DNA from: Candidatus Brevifilum fermentans
GTDB taxonomy: Bacteria; Chloroflexota; Anaerolineae; Anaerolineales; Villigracilaceae
Reading direction: 5' to 3'
Assembly (NCBI GenBank): GCA_945877125.1
Contig: CAMCQT010000027.1
Location: 1 to 45,023, forward strand
Length of the DNA stretch: 45,023 nt
The notes below the pieces were generated by a model, which was given only the letters and a program-made list of their open reading frames with translations, made no database searches and was not told where the DNA came from. Positions 7,614-16,480 of this stretch are shown here, in pieces (the stretch's first letter is position 1; each line of letters begins with the position of its first letter). The position numbers and the translations under genes were made by a program.

Positions 7614-8372
7614 ATGACTGAAAGAGATATGCAAAAAGCCGCATTGCGCGGTGAACCTTCTTATGTTTGGCGGGCAGGTCAACAACGCCGATTGGATATG
7701 ATCGCACAAGCCGCAGGCTCGCGCATTGACGGGCTTGTACTTGAAAACGGCTGCGGAGTGGGAATGTATGTCGAGAAACTGACCAGCCTCGGCTCACACG
7801 TGATCGGATTGGAATATGATTTCGAGCGGGCAGTTGAGGCGCGGGTTAATTCAGATAAAATCTTCAACGCCGCTGGTGAATTCATCCCGCTGCCTTCTTC
7901 GATCTTTGACCTGATCCTCAGCCACGAAGTGATCGAACACGTGCAGGATGACCGCGCCGCCATCTGTGAGATGATCCGCGTTTTGCGAAGTCCCGACCCC
8001 ACGTCGGGGAAACCTGGCGGGCGCGCGGTGATCTTTTGTCCTAACCGCGGATATCCGTATGAGACGCACGGCGTCTTCTGGAATGGCAAATATTATTTCG
8101 GCAACAAATTATTCGTGAACTATTTGCCGCGCGCATTGCGAAATAAACTTGCGCCGCACGTGCGTGTTTATTCAAGAAGTGATATGCAAAAATTGTTCGA
8201 TGGATTGAACGTAAAATTCATTGAACGCACAGTCGTCTTCGGGGCATACGATAATATTATTGCGCGCTTCGGTATGCTCGGAAAATTCCTGCGCGCGATC
8301 TTGCAGTTTCTCGAAGCCACACCATTGAAGGGGTTGGGACTTTCACATTTTTGGGTGGTCGAAAAGTTGTAA
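7614..8372 (+). CDS. SAM-dependent methyltransferase (class I)
   Basis: The 252-aa product has the SAM-binding motif I LVLENGCGVGMYVEKL (about residues 42-57), the acidic end of strand 2 (GLEYD), and a motif IV region ILSHEVIEHVQDDRAAICEM typical of Methyltransf_11/ubiE-like folds. Near the C-terminus are aromatic residues that may bind substrate. The substrate is unknown; the shape of the post-motif region (GVFWNGKYYFGN) resembles lipid- or glycan-modifying methyltransferases, but this is weak. It is transcribed alone, probably leaderless. Confidence 0.82.
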   Translation: MTERDMQKAALRGEPSYVWRAGQQRRLDMIAQAAGSRIDGLVLENGCGVGMYVEKLTSLGSHVIGLEYDFERAVEARVNSDKIFNAAGEFIPLPSSIFDLILSHEVIEHVQDDRAAICEMIRVLRSPDPTSGKPGGRAVIFCPNRGYPYETHGVFWNGKYYFGNKLFVNYLPRALRNKLAPHVRVYSRSDMQKLFDGLNVKFIERTVVFGAYDNIIARFGMLGKFLRAILQFLEATPLKGLGLSHFWVVEKL

Positions 8373-8404
8373 AGCAAAAAACCTTCAAGTTCCTCAAAAA
8401 ACCT

Positions 8405-9898
8405 CTATGGATTCAGCCAATCAACCAACCGTACACTATCAAATGGCAAGTCAACTTTATAGGCTTTCCATTCATCTACATTTACCATCGCGATTGAAGT
8501 GTTGTGGTCACGGTTTATAGTTCCAAAAGCGACCCATTTGCCATCCAAACTCCAAAAGGGATATTTGGGAATTTCCTCAATGCCATACATGGAAAACATT
8601 TCTTTTCCGTCACGACTAAATATTAAGATGTGGGAGTGTTCTTCATCAAACATATCCATACGATGAGTTTCTTCTTTTTCCGTCCATTCCATGCTCTGAA
8701 AGGCTAACCAATTACTATCTGGACTCCACACAAGCTTTCTGTTATGCCAGGTTTCGCAAACACAAATAGTAATGTTCCAATAATATGGCGAATAAGTGTA
8801 TAAAATCTGTCCCTTCTCTGTCTCAACATCAAAAATTCCAGTTGCCGTTTTATTCCATCCATCTATATGGGCGATATCCCAGGCGATCTTCTTTCCATCT
8901 GGCGACCATGACGGATTAACAATATCAATCGAATCTTCGTAAGCAGGCGCTGGAATATTCAAGCCGAAATCTTGTGAATTCAGCTTTTTCTTTGTCCCAT
9001 CTTTGTACAATATTATTCCACCGTCATAAGCTATTGCGTTTCCGTCCGGGGAAACACTTGGCGGAGCATAAACACCTTGCTCGTCGTCTAAAACACGATA
9101 TGTTTTTTTCTTTTGATCTATTTCAGTAATAAACCTATTGCTTTCCCAGCGTGGAATTACCATTCCCATCTCCGCTTTAGTATTAATCTCAATAGGTTGC
9201 GAGGCAACAAGTATTTTGCCTGGATCGTTTTGAAAAAATACCGCGCAATCAAAAGAATAAAAAAAACATAGTTCAGCGCGGTCAGGTGTGTTGCTCAAAT
9301 TTGCGCTTTGCCAAGTCATTAAATCAAGCGACCAAAGATCGCGATTGTAATTTTTCTCGCAGTGAACAAAATAAAATAAAAACAATCCATCTGACGACCA
9401 ATCAAACATATCAGATTCTATATTGCAACCAAAAGGGGCGGAAAGGCGGCGCGCAATTCCATTGACGCGATCTTCGACCCATACTTCGCCATCCATGCTG
9501 TTTTTTATTGGGTCCAAAACAATCAAGCGTTGATACACAAGCCAGCGTTGATCGTCAGAAATTATGGCATCTCTCTCGTTGGTTATGTAAGAAAGTTTTC
9601 CGTCCGCGCCAACACTCCAGAGTTCTAAGTCATACGCAGAATGAACATTTTGAAAAACTAAACCAGGTTGTGGTGATATTAAGGGAAGCGGCGACAATGG
9701 AGGCGGAGCAGTGCTTGTAACGTAAGGTGTTTCTGTTGGCGTTAGAGTGGATTGCAATATAGCCTGCGGCGATGGCGTTGCTGTTTCTATTTTTATTGAC
9801 GCAGACGGCGTGATAGTTTCCCTATTTGCAACATGTGAACATGCGCTCAGGATAATTGAAAACAATATCAAGATGTAAATTCTTGGGATTCTGATCAA
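8405..9898 (-). CDS. Lipoprotein with PD40/TolB-like beta-propeller repeats
   Basis: The 497-aa product starts from TTG (9898-9896); an N-terminal basic stretch and hydrophobic helix end in the lipobox LSAC (C20), indicating export and lipid anchoring. A Thr/Pro-rich linker (about 30-80) follows, then repeated blades with motifs such as WSSDGLFLFYF, SPDGNAIAYDGG, SWSPDGKKIAWDI, WSPDSNWLAFQS and WSLDGKWVAFGT, the PD40 signature. It would form a surface beta-propeller. The ligand is unknown. It is monocistronic and convergent with the methyltransferase gene at 7614. Confidence 0.8.
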   Translation of the reverse strand: MIRIPRIYILILFSIILSACSHVANRETITPSASIKIETATPSPQAILQSTLTPTETPYVTSTAPPPLSPLPLISPQPGLVFQNVHSAYDLELWSVGADGKLSYITNERDAIISDDQRWLVYQRLIVLDPIKNSMDGEVWVEDRVNGIARRLSAPFGCNIESDMFDWSSDGLFLFYFVHCEKNYNRDLWSLDLMTWQSANLSNTPDRAELCFFYSFDCAVFFQNDPGKILVASQPIEINTKAEMGMVIPRWESNRFITEIDQKKKTYRVLDDEQGVYAPPSVSPDGNAIAYDGGIILYKDGTKKKLNSQDFGLNIPAPAYEDSIDIVNPSWSPDGKKIAWDIAHIDGWNKTATGIFDVETEKGQILYTYSPYYWNITICVCETWHNRKLVWSPDSNWLAFQSMEWTEKEETHRMDMFDEEHSHILIFSRDGKEMFSMYGIEEIPKYPFWSLDGKWVAFGTINRDHNTSIAMVNVDEWKAYKVDLPFDSVRLVDWLNP

Positions 9899-9919
9899 AA
9901 TAACCGACCTTACTCAAAT

Positions 9920-9952
9920 AAAAAGTAGCGACTGGAAATGTCGCCACTTTTT
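9920..9952 (-). terminator. Hairpin terminator after lpdA
   Basis: AAAAAGT(A/G)GCGAC arms around a short loop, flanked by A- and T-runs on both sides (9920-9952), 7 bases beyond the lpdA stop. It would end the dehydrogenase operon on the minus strand. Confidence 0.6.
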
Positions 9953-9958
9953 AACTTT

Positions 9959-11359
9959 CTACGTGTGTATCGGATTTCCCGTCGCTGCGTGTGCCGCTTC
10001 CATGATTGCCTCTGAAAGCGTGGGGTGCGCGTGCACGTTGCGGGCGATCTCATGCGGAGTGAGTTCCATCATGTGCGCCAGAGTCAACTCGGGGAGCAGC
10101 TCGGTCACTTCGGGTCCGATCATGGATGCGCCGAGAATTTCGCCGTATTTTTCATCCACAACGATCTTCACGAATCCGCTGTAGTCACCCATGCCAAGCG
10201 CCTTGCCATTTGCCTGAAATGGGAAACGCCCGATCTTTACAGTCAGCCCGCGTTCCTTTGCCTGTGCTTCGGTGATTCCGAATGACGCGATCTGCGGCAT
10301 GCAGTACGTGGCGCGCGGCATCATTTCATAATCCAGCGTGACAGTTTCTGCTCCCGCAATATTCTCAGCGCAGATAATGCCCATCGCCGAGCCGACATGC
10401 GCGAGCATCAGTTTGCCCGTCAGGTCGCCAATCGCCCAAATGCCAGGGACACTCGTCTGCATTTTTTCGTTGACTTCGACAAAGCCGCGCTCGCTGATCT
10501 TGACCCCGACCTCTTCGAGTCCGAGTCCTTTGGAATTGGGGCGGAACCCAATGGCGACCAGAGCTTGGTCCGCCTCAAGGACAGTTTCCTTCCCTTCGGC
10601 AGAGACCTTCACCTGCACGCCGGTGGCCGTGGCTTCGACAGATTCGACTTTGTGTCCGGTCATTGTTTTGATCTTGCGCTTCTTGAATTCCTTCTCAAGT
10701 TCCTTTGAGATTTCTTCATCTTCCAGCGGAACAATGCGCGGCAGCATTTCGACGATGGTTACATCGACGCCGTAGGAACTCCAGATGGTGGCAAACTCCA
10801 CGCCGATGGCGCCTGAGCCAATGATGACCACTGACTTGGGAAGTGTGGTTTGCAAAATGGCTTCCCAGTACGTGATGACTTTTTCGCCGTCTACTTTCCA
10901 GACGGGCGGTACGGTTGCGGATGCGCCGGTTGCGACGATGATGTTTTTGGCGACCAATTCTGTCAGCTTGCCATCTTTATCGGTAACGGAAACAACTGTC
11001 GGCGTGGTCAGATGCGCTGTTCCCATGAAGACGGTGATGTTATTTTTCTTCATCAAAAAGCCAATGCCTTTGACAAGGCGATCTGAATTTTGGCGTGAGC
11101 GTTTGACTGCGGCGCCGTAATCCAGTTTGAGGTTGTCGAAGGAAAAGCCAAAGTCCTTGCCGCGCTCGCGCAGAGTGTGAGCGACCTCGGCATTTTTGAG
11201 CAGTGACTTCGATGGGATACAGCCGACGTTGAGGCAGACACCTCCAAGCCATTGCTTGTCCACGATTGCAACTTTTTGGTTGAGTTGTGCGGCGCGGATC
11301 GCGGCGACATATCCCGCAGGTCCTGCGCCAATCACGATGACATCAAAATTTTCTGACAT
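9959..11359 (-). CDS. lpdA: Dihydrolipoamide dehydrogenase (E3)
   Basis: The 466-aa flavoprotein has the FAD-binding GAGPAGYVAAIRAAQL near the N-terminus, the redox disulfide GGVCLNVGCIPSK (C42 and C47), a second GxGxxG for NAD (IGSGAIGVEFATIW), the WAIGDLTG FAD motif, and the C-terminal HAHPTLSE active-site region. It reoxidises dihydrolipoamide on E2 and passes electrons to NAD+. AGGAG lies 7 bases before the ATG. It is the last gene of the E1-E2-methyltransferase-E3 group, so its partner complex is almost certainly the one encoded here. Confidence 0.95.
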   Translation of the reverse strand: MSENFDVIVIGAGPAGYVAAIRAAQLNQKVAIVDKQWLGGVCLNVGCIPSKSLLKNAEVAHTLRERGKDFGFSFDNLKLDYGAAVKRSRQNSDRLVKGIGFLMKKNNITVFMGTAHLTTPTVVSVTDKDGKLTELVAKNIIVATGASATVPPVWKVDGEKVITYWEAILQTTLPKSVVIIGSGAIGVEFATIWSSYGVDVTIVEMLPRIVPLEDEEISKELEKEFKKRKIKTMTGHKVESVEATATGVQVKVSAEGKETVLEADQALVAIGFRPNSKGLGLEEVGVKISERGFVEVNEKMQTSVPGIWAIGDLTGKLMLAHVGSAMGIICAENIAGAETVTLDYEMMPRATYCMPQIASFGITEAQAKERGLTVKIGRFPFQANGKALGMGDYSGFVKIVVDEKYGEILGASMIGPEVTELLPELTLAHMMELTPHEIARNVHAHPTLSEAIMEAAHAATGNPIHT

Positions 11360-11472
11360 TTATTTTCTCCTAAACCGAATCATGAAATGATTCCTGTAAG
11401 TTTTTAAGATGCGTTGGCGGCATAAAAGTTACGAGAGATTGCAGCCAGCGCTTCCGCGTTTACTCGTTTTTT

Positions 11473-12093
11473 TTATTTTGCTTTTCGGGCGGTCAGCAGA
11501 AAAACGGGAAATATCTTCTCGGCATCGCCAACTTTCTTTTTGATCTCAAAAGCGGTTGAAAATTTTACTTCTGTAAAGCCAGCCTCTTCGACCGATTGTT
11601 GAAGTTCGGCGCGTTCAAAGCCCTGGTGGATATCGGTTGTGCCTGCGGGGTGAAATGTGCCATCTTCTTTATCGAGGTCGGCGATGCAGAGTATTCCCGC
11701 AGGTTCGAGCAGGGCGTGGAATTTTTTTAGAATGGCTTTTGGATCTTCGATATGATGCAAGGTTAGGAGCGAGTAGGTCAAATTGAAACGCTCGGCGGGC
11801 AGGGAATCAATCGAAAGGTCAAGCCGCGTGGAGCGCATGTTTGTTACGCCTGCGGCGGTTATTTTTTCGTCAAGCACATCCAGCATACCCTGCGATGTAT
11901 CCGCGAGGGTGATCTGTCCCAACTCAGATTGAAGGGCAAAGCTCAACAAGCCTGTGCCGCAGCCATATTCCAAAGAGGTCATTTTTTGTGTGAGCGGAAT
12001 TGTACTGCGAATGGCTTCTGCCACCACGCGGGCGCGTTCCACTTTTTGGGGATCAGAATCCCAGTCTTTTGCGCGTTCGTCAAAGTTTGTCAT
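11473..12093 (-). CDS. Class I SAM-dependent methyltransferase
   Basis: The 206-aa product contains SLEYGCGTGLLSFALQSE (motif I), the acidic motif II ITLADTSQGMLDVL, and FNLTYSLLTLHHIEDPKAIL (motif IV region) of small-molecule methyltransferases. AAGGA precedes the ATG. It lies between E2 and E3 of the dehydrogenase operon; a palindromic repeat (12105-12199) separates it from E2. Substrate unknown. Its place in the operon may be a later insertion, since E2 and E3 are usually adjacent. Confidence 0.85.
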   Translation of the reverse strand: MTNFDERAKDWDSDPQKVERARVVAEAIRSTIPLTQKMTSLEYGCGTGLLSFALQSELGQITLADTSQGMLDVLDEKITAAGVTNMRSTRLDLSIDSLPAERFNLTYSLLTLHHIEDPKAILKKFHALLEPAGILCIADLDKEDGTFHPAGTTDIHQGFERAELQQSVEEAGFTEVKFSTAFEIKKKVGDAEKIFPVFLLTARKAK

Positions 12094-12104
12094 ATTTTCC
12101 TTTT

Positions 12105-12199
12105 ATGTCATTGCGAGAAGGTGCTCGTCCGTCGAAGCAATCTCCTAATTCACAGGAGATTGCTTCGGGCAAAAGGCAAGAGCGCCCTCGCAATGACAT
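12105..12199. repeat. GTCATTGCGAG palindromic repeat, copy 1
   Basis: Ends ATGTCATTGCGAG and CTCGCAATGACAT are exact inverted repeats; an inner pair (GAAGCAATCTCC / GGAGATTGCTTC) forms the tip. The same design occurs at 19217, 26052 and 41379. It is 95 bp with no coding capacity: a MITE- or REP-like element between E2 and the methyltransferase gene. Confidence 0.85.
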
Positions 12200-12202
12200 G
12201 CA

Positions 12203-13426
12203 CTAATTCCAATTTTCCAGTGTCTCTTTTACTTTTGCCAAAAACCAATCTGCGGATGCGCCGTCTAAAATGCGATGGTCGAACACAAATGACAGGTAAA
12301 CCATCGGACGGATGGCAATTGCGTCATCGATGACGATCACACGCTTTTGCATCGCGCCGACCCCAAGGATACCGCATTGTGGCTGATTTATGACAGGGAA
12401 AGCGAACAACGATCCGCTGACGCCGTGATTTGTGAGGGTAAATGTTCCGCCCTTTACTTCATCAGGTTGCAGTTTTTTATTCCGCGCGCGGCTCGCAAGA
12501 TCATTGACCGAGCGCGCCATTGCCAGAAGCGAGAGATTGTCCGCGCCTTTGATGACGGGGACGATCAATCCCTCCTCAGCAAGTGAAGCCGCCATGCCAA
12601 TGTTTATGGCTCTGTGAATTAATACGCCTTCATCACTCCATGACGAGTTAACCAGCGGATAAGCCTTTAATCCCATCACAATGGCAGACATAAAATATGC
12701 AGTAAATGTAAGGTTGACTCCATCACGCTCAAACGCGGATTTGTTCGCTGCACGATGTTTTACCACACGGGACATATCCGCTTCCATGACGGTCAATACG
12801 TGCGGGGAAGTGTGTTTTGATTCAACCATGTGTAAGGCGATGGATTTCCGCATCGTTGTATGTTTAATGAGTTGGTCGCCTTCAATTGGTTTCAAAGTTG
12901 CAGGTTGCAGGTTGACAGGTTTTGCCGATGGAACAATTCCTGATTCCTGATTCCCGACAAAAGCCAATACGTCATTCTTCGTAATCCGTCCGTTCAAACC
13001 TGTGCCGTTCACCTGAGATAAAATCACGCCATACTCTGCCGCGATTTTCGCAACGACGGGAGAGATGAAACCAAGATCAGTCGCAGGTCGCAAGTCGAAG
13101 GTCACAGGTTGAAGTTCAACTGACTTTTGACTTTCAACCTTAGACACATCTGACACCTCAGCACTTTTGGCACTTTCAAAATTTTCTCCCGCCGCCCCGA
13201 TCACCGCAAGCAACTCTCCAACTTTCGCAACTTGACCTTCTTCTATTTCGATTTTGAGAATCACACCCGAAGCAGGCGCGGGGACTTCGACGGTGACTTT
13301 ATCTGACTCAACTTCAAGCAGCGGCTCGAACTCATTGACTGAGTCGCCGACCTGTTTGAGCCAGCTTGTGACGGTGACTTCGTCAACGCCTTCGCCGAGT
13401 CGTGGAACTAAAACTTTTATCGCCAT
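12203..13426 (-). CDS. Dihydrolipoamide acyltransferase (E2) of a 2-oxoacid dehydrogenase
   Basis: The 407-aa product has an N-terminal lipoyl domain with lipoylated K43 in EVESDKVTVEV, an E3/E1-binding domain (SPVVAKIAAEYG ... GTGLNGRITKNDVLAF), and a catalytic acyltransferase domain ending DHRILDGASADWFL with H384 and D388. It moves the acyl group from E1 to CoA. AAGGAG precedes ATG by 5 bases. Both linkers are odd: one (13075-13145) and the other (12890-12960) consist of short-word DNA repeats translated in frame. E1 lies upstream beyond a GxxExxY insertion, E3 downstream. The acyl specificity (pyruvate or branched chain) cannot be read from the sequence alone. Confidence 0.93.
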   Translation of the reverse strand: MAIKVLVPRLGEGVDEVTVTSWLKQVGDSVNEFEPLLEVESDKVTVEVPAPASGVILKIEIEEGQVAKVGELLAVIGAAGENFESAKSAEVSDVSKVESQKSVELQPVTFDLRPATDLGFISPVVAKIAAEYGVILSQVNGTGLNGRITKNDVLAFVGNQESGIVPSAKPVNLQPATLKPIEGDQLIKHTTMRKSIALHMVESKHTSPHVLTVMEADMSRVVKHRAANKSAFERDGVNLTFTAYFMSAIVMGLKAYPLVNSSWSDEGVLIHRAINIGMAASLAEEGLIVPVIKGADNLSLLAMARSVNDLASRARNKKLQPDEVKGGTFTLTNHGVSGSLFAFPVINQPQCGILGVGAMQKRVIVIDDAIAIRPMVYLSFVFDHRILDGASADWFLAKVKETLENWN

Positions 13427-13447
13427 AATTTCTCCTTAAGAATTTTC

Positions 13448-13934
13448 ACCGCAGAGACGCGGAGAGCGCGGAGTTTTTTATTCTTTAAGTCCCAGAACAA
13501 GGCGTTTTATGCCTTTTACAACTATTGGGACATTGAAATTAATAATCAGACCAACTTTCCAACTGCCGAGACGCATATATGTGAGAGCTTGTGCTTCATG
13601 GATTGGCAAAATACTGTCAATGGCTTTTAATTCAACAATGACTTCATTCTTTACAAGCAAATCGATTCGGTAGCCGCAATCCAATTTTGTGCCTTTATAA
13701 ACTACGGGAAGTGGAACTTGTCTTTGAAATGGAATATTGCGTAAATGAAGTTCGTGACATAAACATTCTTCGTAAGCAGATTCAAGGAGTCCTGGTCCTA
13801 AATGTTTATGAACTTCAATTGCTGCGCCAATGATCGCTTCTGTCGTTTGGTTTACACCTTGCACAATTAACATATTTCTTCCATTCATACAAATCTCCTT
13901 TTGCTTTTCTCTGCGAACTCTGCGCCTCTGCGGT
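13448..13934. mobile_element. GxxExxY gene bounded by imperfect inverted repeats
   Basis: The left end 13448-13473 begins ACCGCAGAGACGCGGAG and the right end 13909-13934 finishes CTGCGCCTCTGCGGT; the two are imperfect inverted repeats of 26 bp. Between them is only the GxxExxY gene. The unit separates E1 from E2, and the right end touches the E1 stop codon. This looks like a mobile or hitch-hiking cassette. Confidence 0.6.
13478..13888 (-). CDS. GxxExxY protein
   Basis: The 136-aa product shows the family pattern: [26 protein letters not shown] (GLLESAY gives GxxExxY), then [19 protein letters not shown] and a C-terminal [15 protein letters not shown]. The D...E-x-K arrangement (RIDLLV ... 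VELKA) resembles a PD-(D/E)XK nuclease core, as noted for this family, but activity is unproven. It is flanked by inverted repeats and sits inside the dehydrogenase operon, in the same orientation, so it would be co-transcribed without belonging to the pathway. Confidence 0.88.
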   Translation of the reverse strand: MNGRNMLIVQGVNQTTEAIIGAAIEVHKHLGPGLLESAYEECLCHELHLRNIPFQRQVPLPVVYKGTKLDCGYRIDLLVKNEVIVELKAIDSILPIHEAQALTYMRLGSWKVGLIINFNVPIVVKGIKRLVLGLKE

Positions 13935-16351
13935 TAATAAATCTTTGGAAATGACTTAGGATCAACTTCGTTCATCATTTCATACACTGCATCAAAGATC
14001 GTTTCCGCGCTGGGCTTACTCCAATAATCTCCATCCGAGCCGTAAGCAGGTCTGTGTGCTGTGCCCGAGAGAGTCTTCGCGGGGGAATCGAGGTGGAAAT
14101 AGCCGCCTTGTTTTTCGATGACTTCCTGCATCATGTAGGCGGTCGTTCCGCCTGGCACATCTTCATCGACAAATAACACGCGATTTGTTTTCTTGATTGA
14201 CTCGACGATCATGCTGTGAATATCGAATGGCAAAAGCGATTGCACATCGATCACTTCGATCTCGATGCCAACTTTGCTGAGTTTGTCGGCGGCTTCCAGA
14301 GCCACTCTGCAAGTCGCGCCGTAGGTGACGACGGTCACATCCTTGCCTTCGCGGATGATTTCAGGCACGCCCAGCGGCAATGTCATTTCGCTGATGTTGT
14401 CTGGCAGGCGTTCTTTCACGCGGTATCCGTTTAGCACTTCAACGACGATGGCGGGTTCATCGGCTTTCAACAACGTATTATAAAAACCAGCCGCGCGGGT
14501 CATATCACGCGGAACCAAAACATACATACCGCGCACCAGATTGAGGATGCCAGACATGGGCGAGCCCGAATGCCAAACGCCTTCAAGTCTATGCCCACGG
14601 GTACGCACGATGACTGGTGCTTTTTGTCCGCCCGCGGTGCGCCAATGCAAAGTAGCCAAGTCATCGCTCATGATTTGCAAGGCGTACAGCACATAATCCA
14701 AATATTGAATCTCTGCGACGGGTCGCAGTCCGCGCATTGCCAAGCCAATTGCCTGTCCCAAAATTGTCGCCTCGCGGATGCCTGTGTCGGTCACACGCAG
14801 TGCGCCGTATTTTTCCTGCATCCCTTTGAAACCCTGGTTCACGTCGCCGAGCCTGCCCACATCTTCGCCGAATGCTATCAGTCGCGGCTCACGCGCCAGC
14901 GCGGAATCAAACGCGGCGTTCATAATTTCAAACCCGAACATCGTCCGCGATAACTTGGAATACACGGGCTTGACCTCGGGTACTTTCAACGCCGTGCCAG
15001 AATATAAATGCGAGCCGTAGCGTTCCACATTAACTTTAACGTCTTTGGCTTTCCATTGGATGAGGACTTGCTTTGTGGGATGGGATTCGTCGCGCAGCAT
15101 TCGCAACGCTTCGTGTACTGCGCTGTGGATGTCACGCCTCGCCACCGTCGGGAGAGCGGACAGCCGATCTTTGAGGTTTCTCAACTCTGCGACATGGTCT
15201 GACGTACTGGCGATCTCGTCGAGCATGTCCAAGACTTGATTACGCTCTTCGAGAATCGGAGCGAGGAAATTATCCCATGCGGTTTTGCGGAATCCTTCCA
15301 CAGCGGCGCGATCTGCCTGTTCAACAGAATCAAGCTCGGGCGCAGAAAGGACGCGCTGGTCTAACATCCACTTGCGCATTTTACGGACTCCGTCAAATTC
15401 CTCTTCCCACTTGAGCCGCTCTGGAGTCTTGTATCTTTCGTGACTGCCCGAAGTGGAATGACCTTGCGGTTGAGTCACATCAATGACATGCACCAGCGCG
15501 GGGATGTGGTACTCGCGCGCGATCTCAGCGGCGCTGAGATAGGTCTCGACCAACGCGGGATAATCCCAGGCGTGGACGGTGTAATGATCGAAGCCGCGCT
15601 CGATGGTTTCGGGCGGCGCGCTTGGGTCGCGCTCGAAGCCTTTGAGCAGCGTGCCGATGTTTTCCTTGACCATTTGAAATTGATTGGGGACAGAGATGCC
15701 GTAGCCGTCATCGTAGATGGTGACGATAGCGGGCGCTTTGAGCACGCCGATGGCGTTGACCGATTCCCAGAACATGCCTTCAGAAGTGGATGCGTTGCCA
15801 ATGGTGGCGAAGGCAATCTCATCGCCGTTGTGCGAGAAATCTTTGAGATCATGCAGTTCATTTAATTTGCGATATAAAACGGACGCATACGCGAGACCCA
15901 CCGCGCGCGGCATTTGTGCGGCGGTGGGAGAAATATCGCTTGCCACGTTGTACATTTTTGTTTGCGCACGCCATGTGCCGTTGGGATATAAATTGCGCGA
16001 AGCAAAGTGCGCGTTCATTTGCCGCCCTGCGCTGGCGGGATCGTACGTCACATCGGCATGGGAATATAATTGGGAAAAAAATTCCTGAATGTTCACCACG
16101 CCCAGCATGAACATCCAGGTTTGATCGCGGTAATATCCAGAACGCCAGTCCCCTTTGCGGAAGGCGCGAGCTATGGCGAGTTGAGCGATTTCCTTTCCAT
16201 CGCCAAAGATGCCAAACTTTGCCTTGCCACTCAAGACTTCGCGTCGTCCAATAAGCGAAGCCTGTCTGCTTTGATAGGCGAGTCGATAATCTTTTATGAT
16301 TTCTTCTTTATCGAGGGGAAGCGTAATAGAGCCCTTCTTTTTGTTGGGCAT
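13934..16351 (-). CDS. Fused E1 alpha/beta 2-oxoacid dehydrogenase (thiamine-diphosphate dependent)
   Basis: The 805-aa product joins both E1 subunits. The N-terminal half is E1-alpha with the thiamine-diphosphate motif FATIGNASTSEGMFWESVN followed by IYDDGYGIS, and the phosphorylation-loop-like SGSHERYKTPERL. The C-terminal half (from about residue 460) is E1-beta with AFGEDVGRLGDVNQGF, PVAEIQYLDYV and FVDEDVPGGTTAYM. The enzyme decarboxylates a 2-oxoacid and reductively acylates lipoyl-E2; the fused form and motifs suit branched-chain-type enzymes, with pyruvate also possible. AGGAGAGAG precedes the ATG. It is the first gene of the operon; TATAAT with upstream TG (16392-16387) is a candidate extended -10. 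Confidence 0.92.
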   Translation of the reverse strand: MPNKKKGSITLPLDKEEIIKDYRLAYQSRQASLIGRREVLSGKAKFGIFGDGKEIAQLAIARAFRKGDWRSGYYRDQTWMFMLGVVNIQEFFSQLYSHADVTYDPASAGRQMNAHFASRNLYPNGTWRAQTKMYNVASDISPTAAQMPRAVGLAYASVLYRKLNELHDLKDFSHNGDEIAFATIGNASTSEGMFWESVNAIGVLKAPAIVTIYDDGYGISVPNQFQMVKENIGTLLKGFERDPSAPPETIERGFDHYTVHAWDYPALVETYLSAAEIAREYHIPALVHVIDVTQPQGHSTSGSHERYKTPERLKWEEEFDGVRKMRKWMLDQRVLSAPELDSVEQADRAAVEGFRKTAWDNFLAPILEERNQVLDMLDEIASTSDHVAELRNLKDRLSALPTVARRDIHSAVHEALRMLRDESHPTKQVLIQWKAKDVKVNVERYGSHLYSGTALKVPEVKPVYSKLSRTMFGFEIMNAAFDSALAREPRLIAFGEDVGRLGDVNQGFKGMQEKYGALRVTDTGIREATILGQAIGLAMRGLRPVAEIQYLDYVLYALQIMSDDLATLHWRTAGGQKAPVIVRTRGHRLEGVWHSGSPMSGILNLVRGMYVLVPRDMTRAAGFYNTLLKADEPAIVVEVLNGYRVKERLPDNISEMTLPLGVPEIIREGKDVTVVTYGATCRVALEAADKLSKVGIEIEVIDVQSLLPFDIHSMIVESIKKTNRVLFVDEDVPGGTTAYMMQEVIEKQGGYFHLDSPAKTLSGTAHRPAYGSDGDYWSKPSAETIFDAVYEMMNEVDPKSFPKIY

Positions 16352-16386
16352 GTACTCTCTCTCCTGAATTGGATATGTTTAGGGGG

Positions 16387-16392
16387 ATTATA
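16387..16392 (-). promoter_or_regulatory. Candidate extended -10 box for the dehydrogenase operon
   Basis: Minus-strand TGT-TATAAT, about 36 bases before the E1 ATG. The -35 zone is occupied by a GGATGAAGGATGAA short-word repeat and has no clear hexamer. Confidence 0.4.
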
Positions 16393-16440
16393 ACAAAGTG
16401 CAAAGGATGAAGGATGAATTATGAAGGAGGAAAAAAGTTC

Positions 16441-16469
16441 TTGACGTTAGTACGCCATTGGCGTATACT
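16441..16469 (+). promoter_or_regulatory. Promoter with palindromic operator for the HigBA-type TA operon
   Basis: TTGACG (16441-16446), a 17-bp spacer and TATACT (16464-16469) form a strong promoter 11 bases before the toxin ATG. The spacer holds the perfect palindrome TACGCC-ATT-GGCGTA (16451-16465), overlapping the -10. Its position is ideal for repression by the HTH antitoxin. Confidence 0.65.
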
Positions 16470-16480
16470 CACAATTAACC

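Noticed and set aside
7198-7709. Open frames across the two tRNA-Ser genes on both strands
   Set aside because: The translations contain the typical tRNA-derived strings (for example GGIRTRD or AEWARLLSE); the DNA folds as tRNA.
15440-15865. Plus-strand open frame of 141 codons
   Set aside because: It is a shadow of the E1 gene, which shows thiamine-diphosphate motifs on the other strand.
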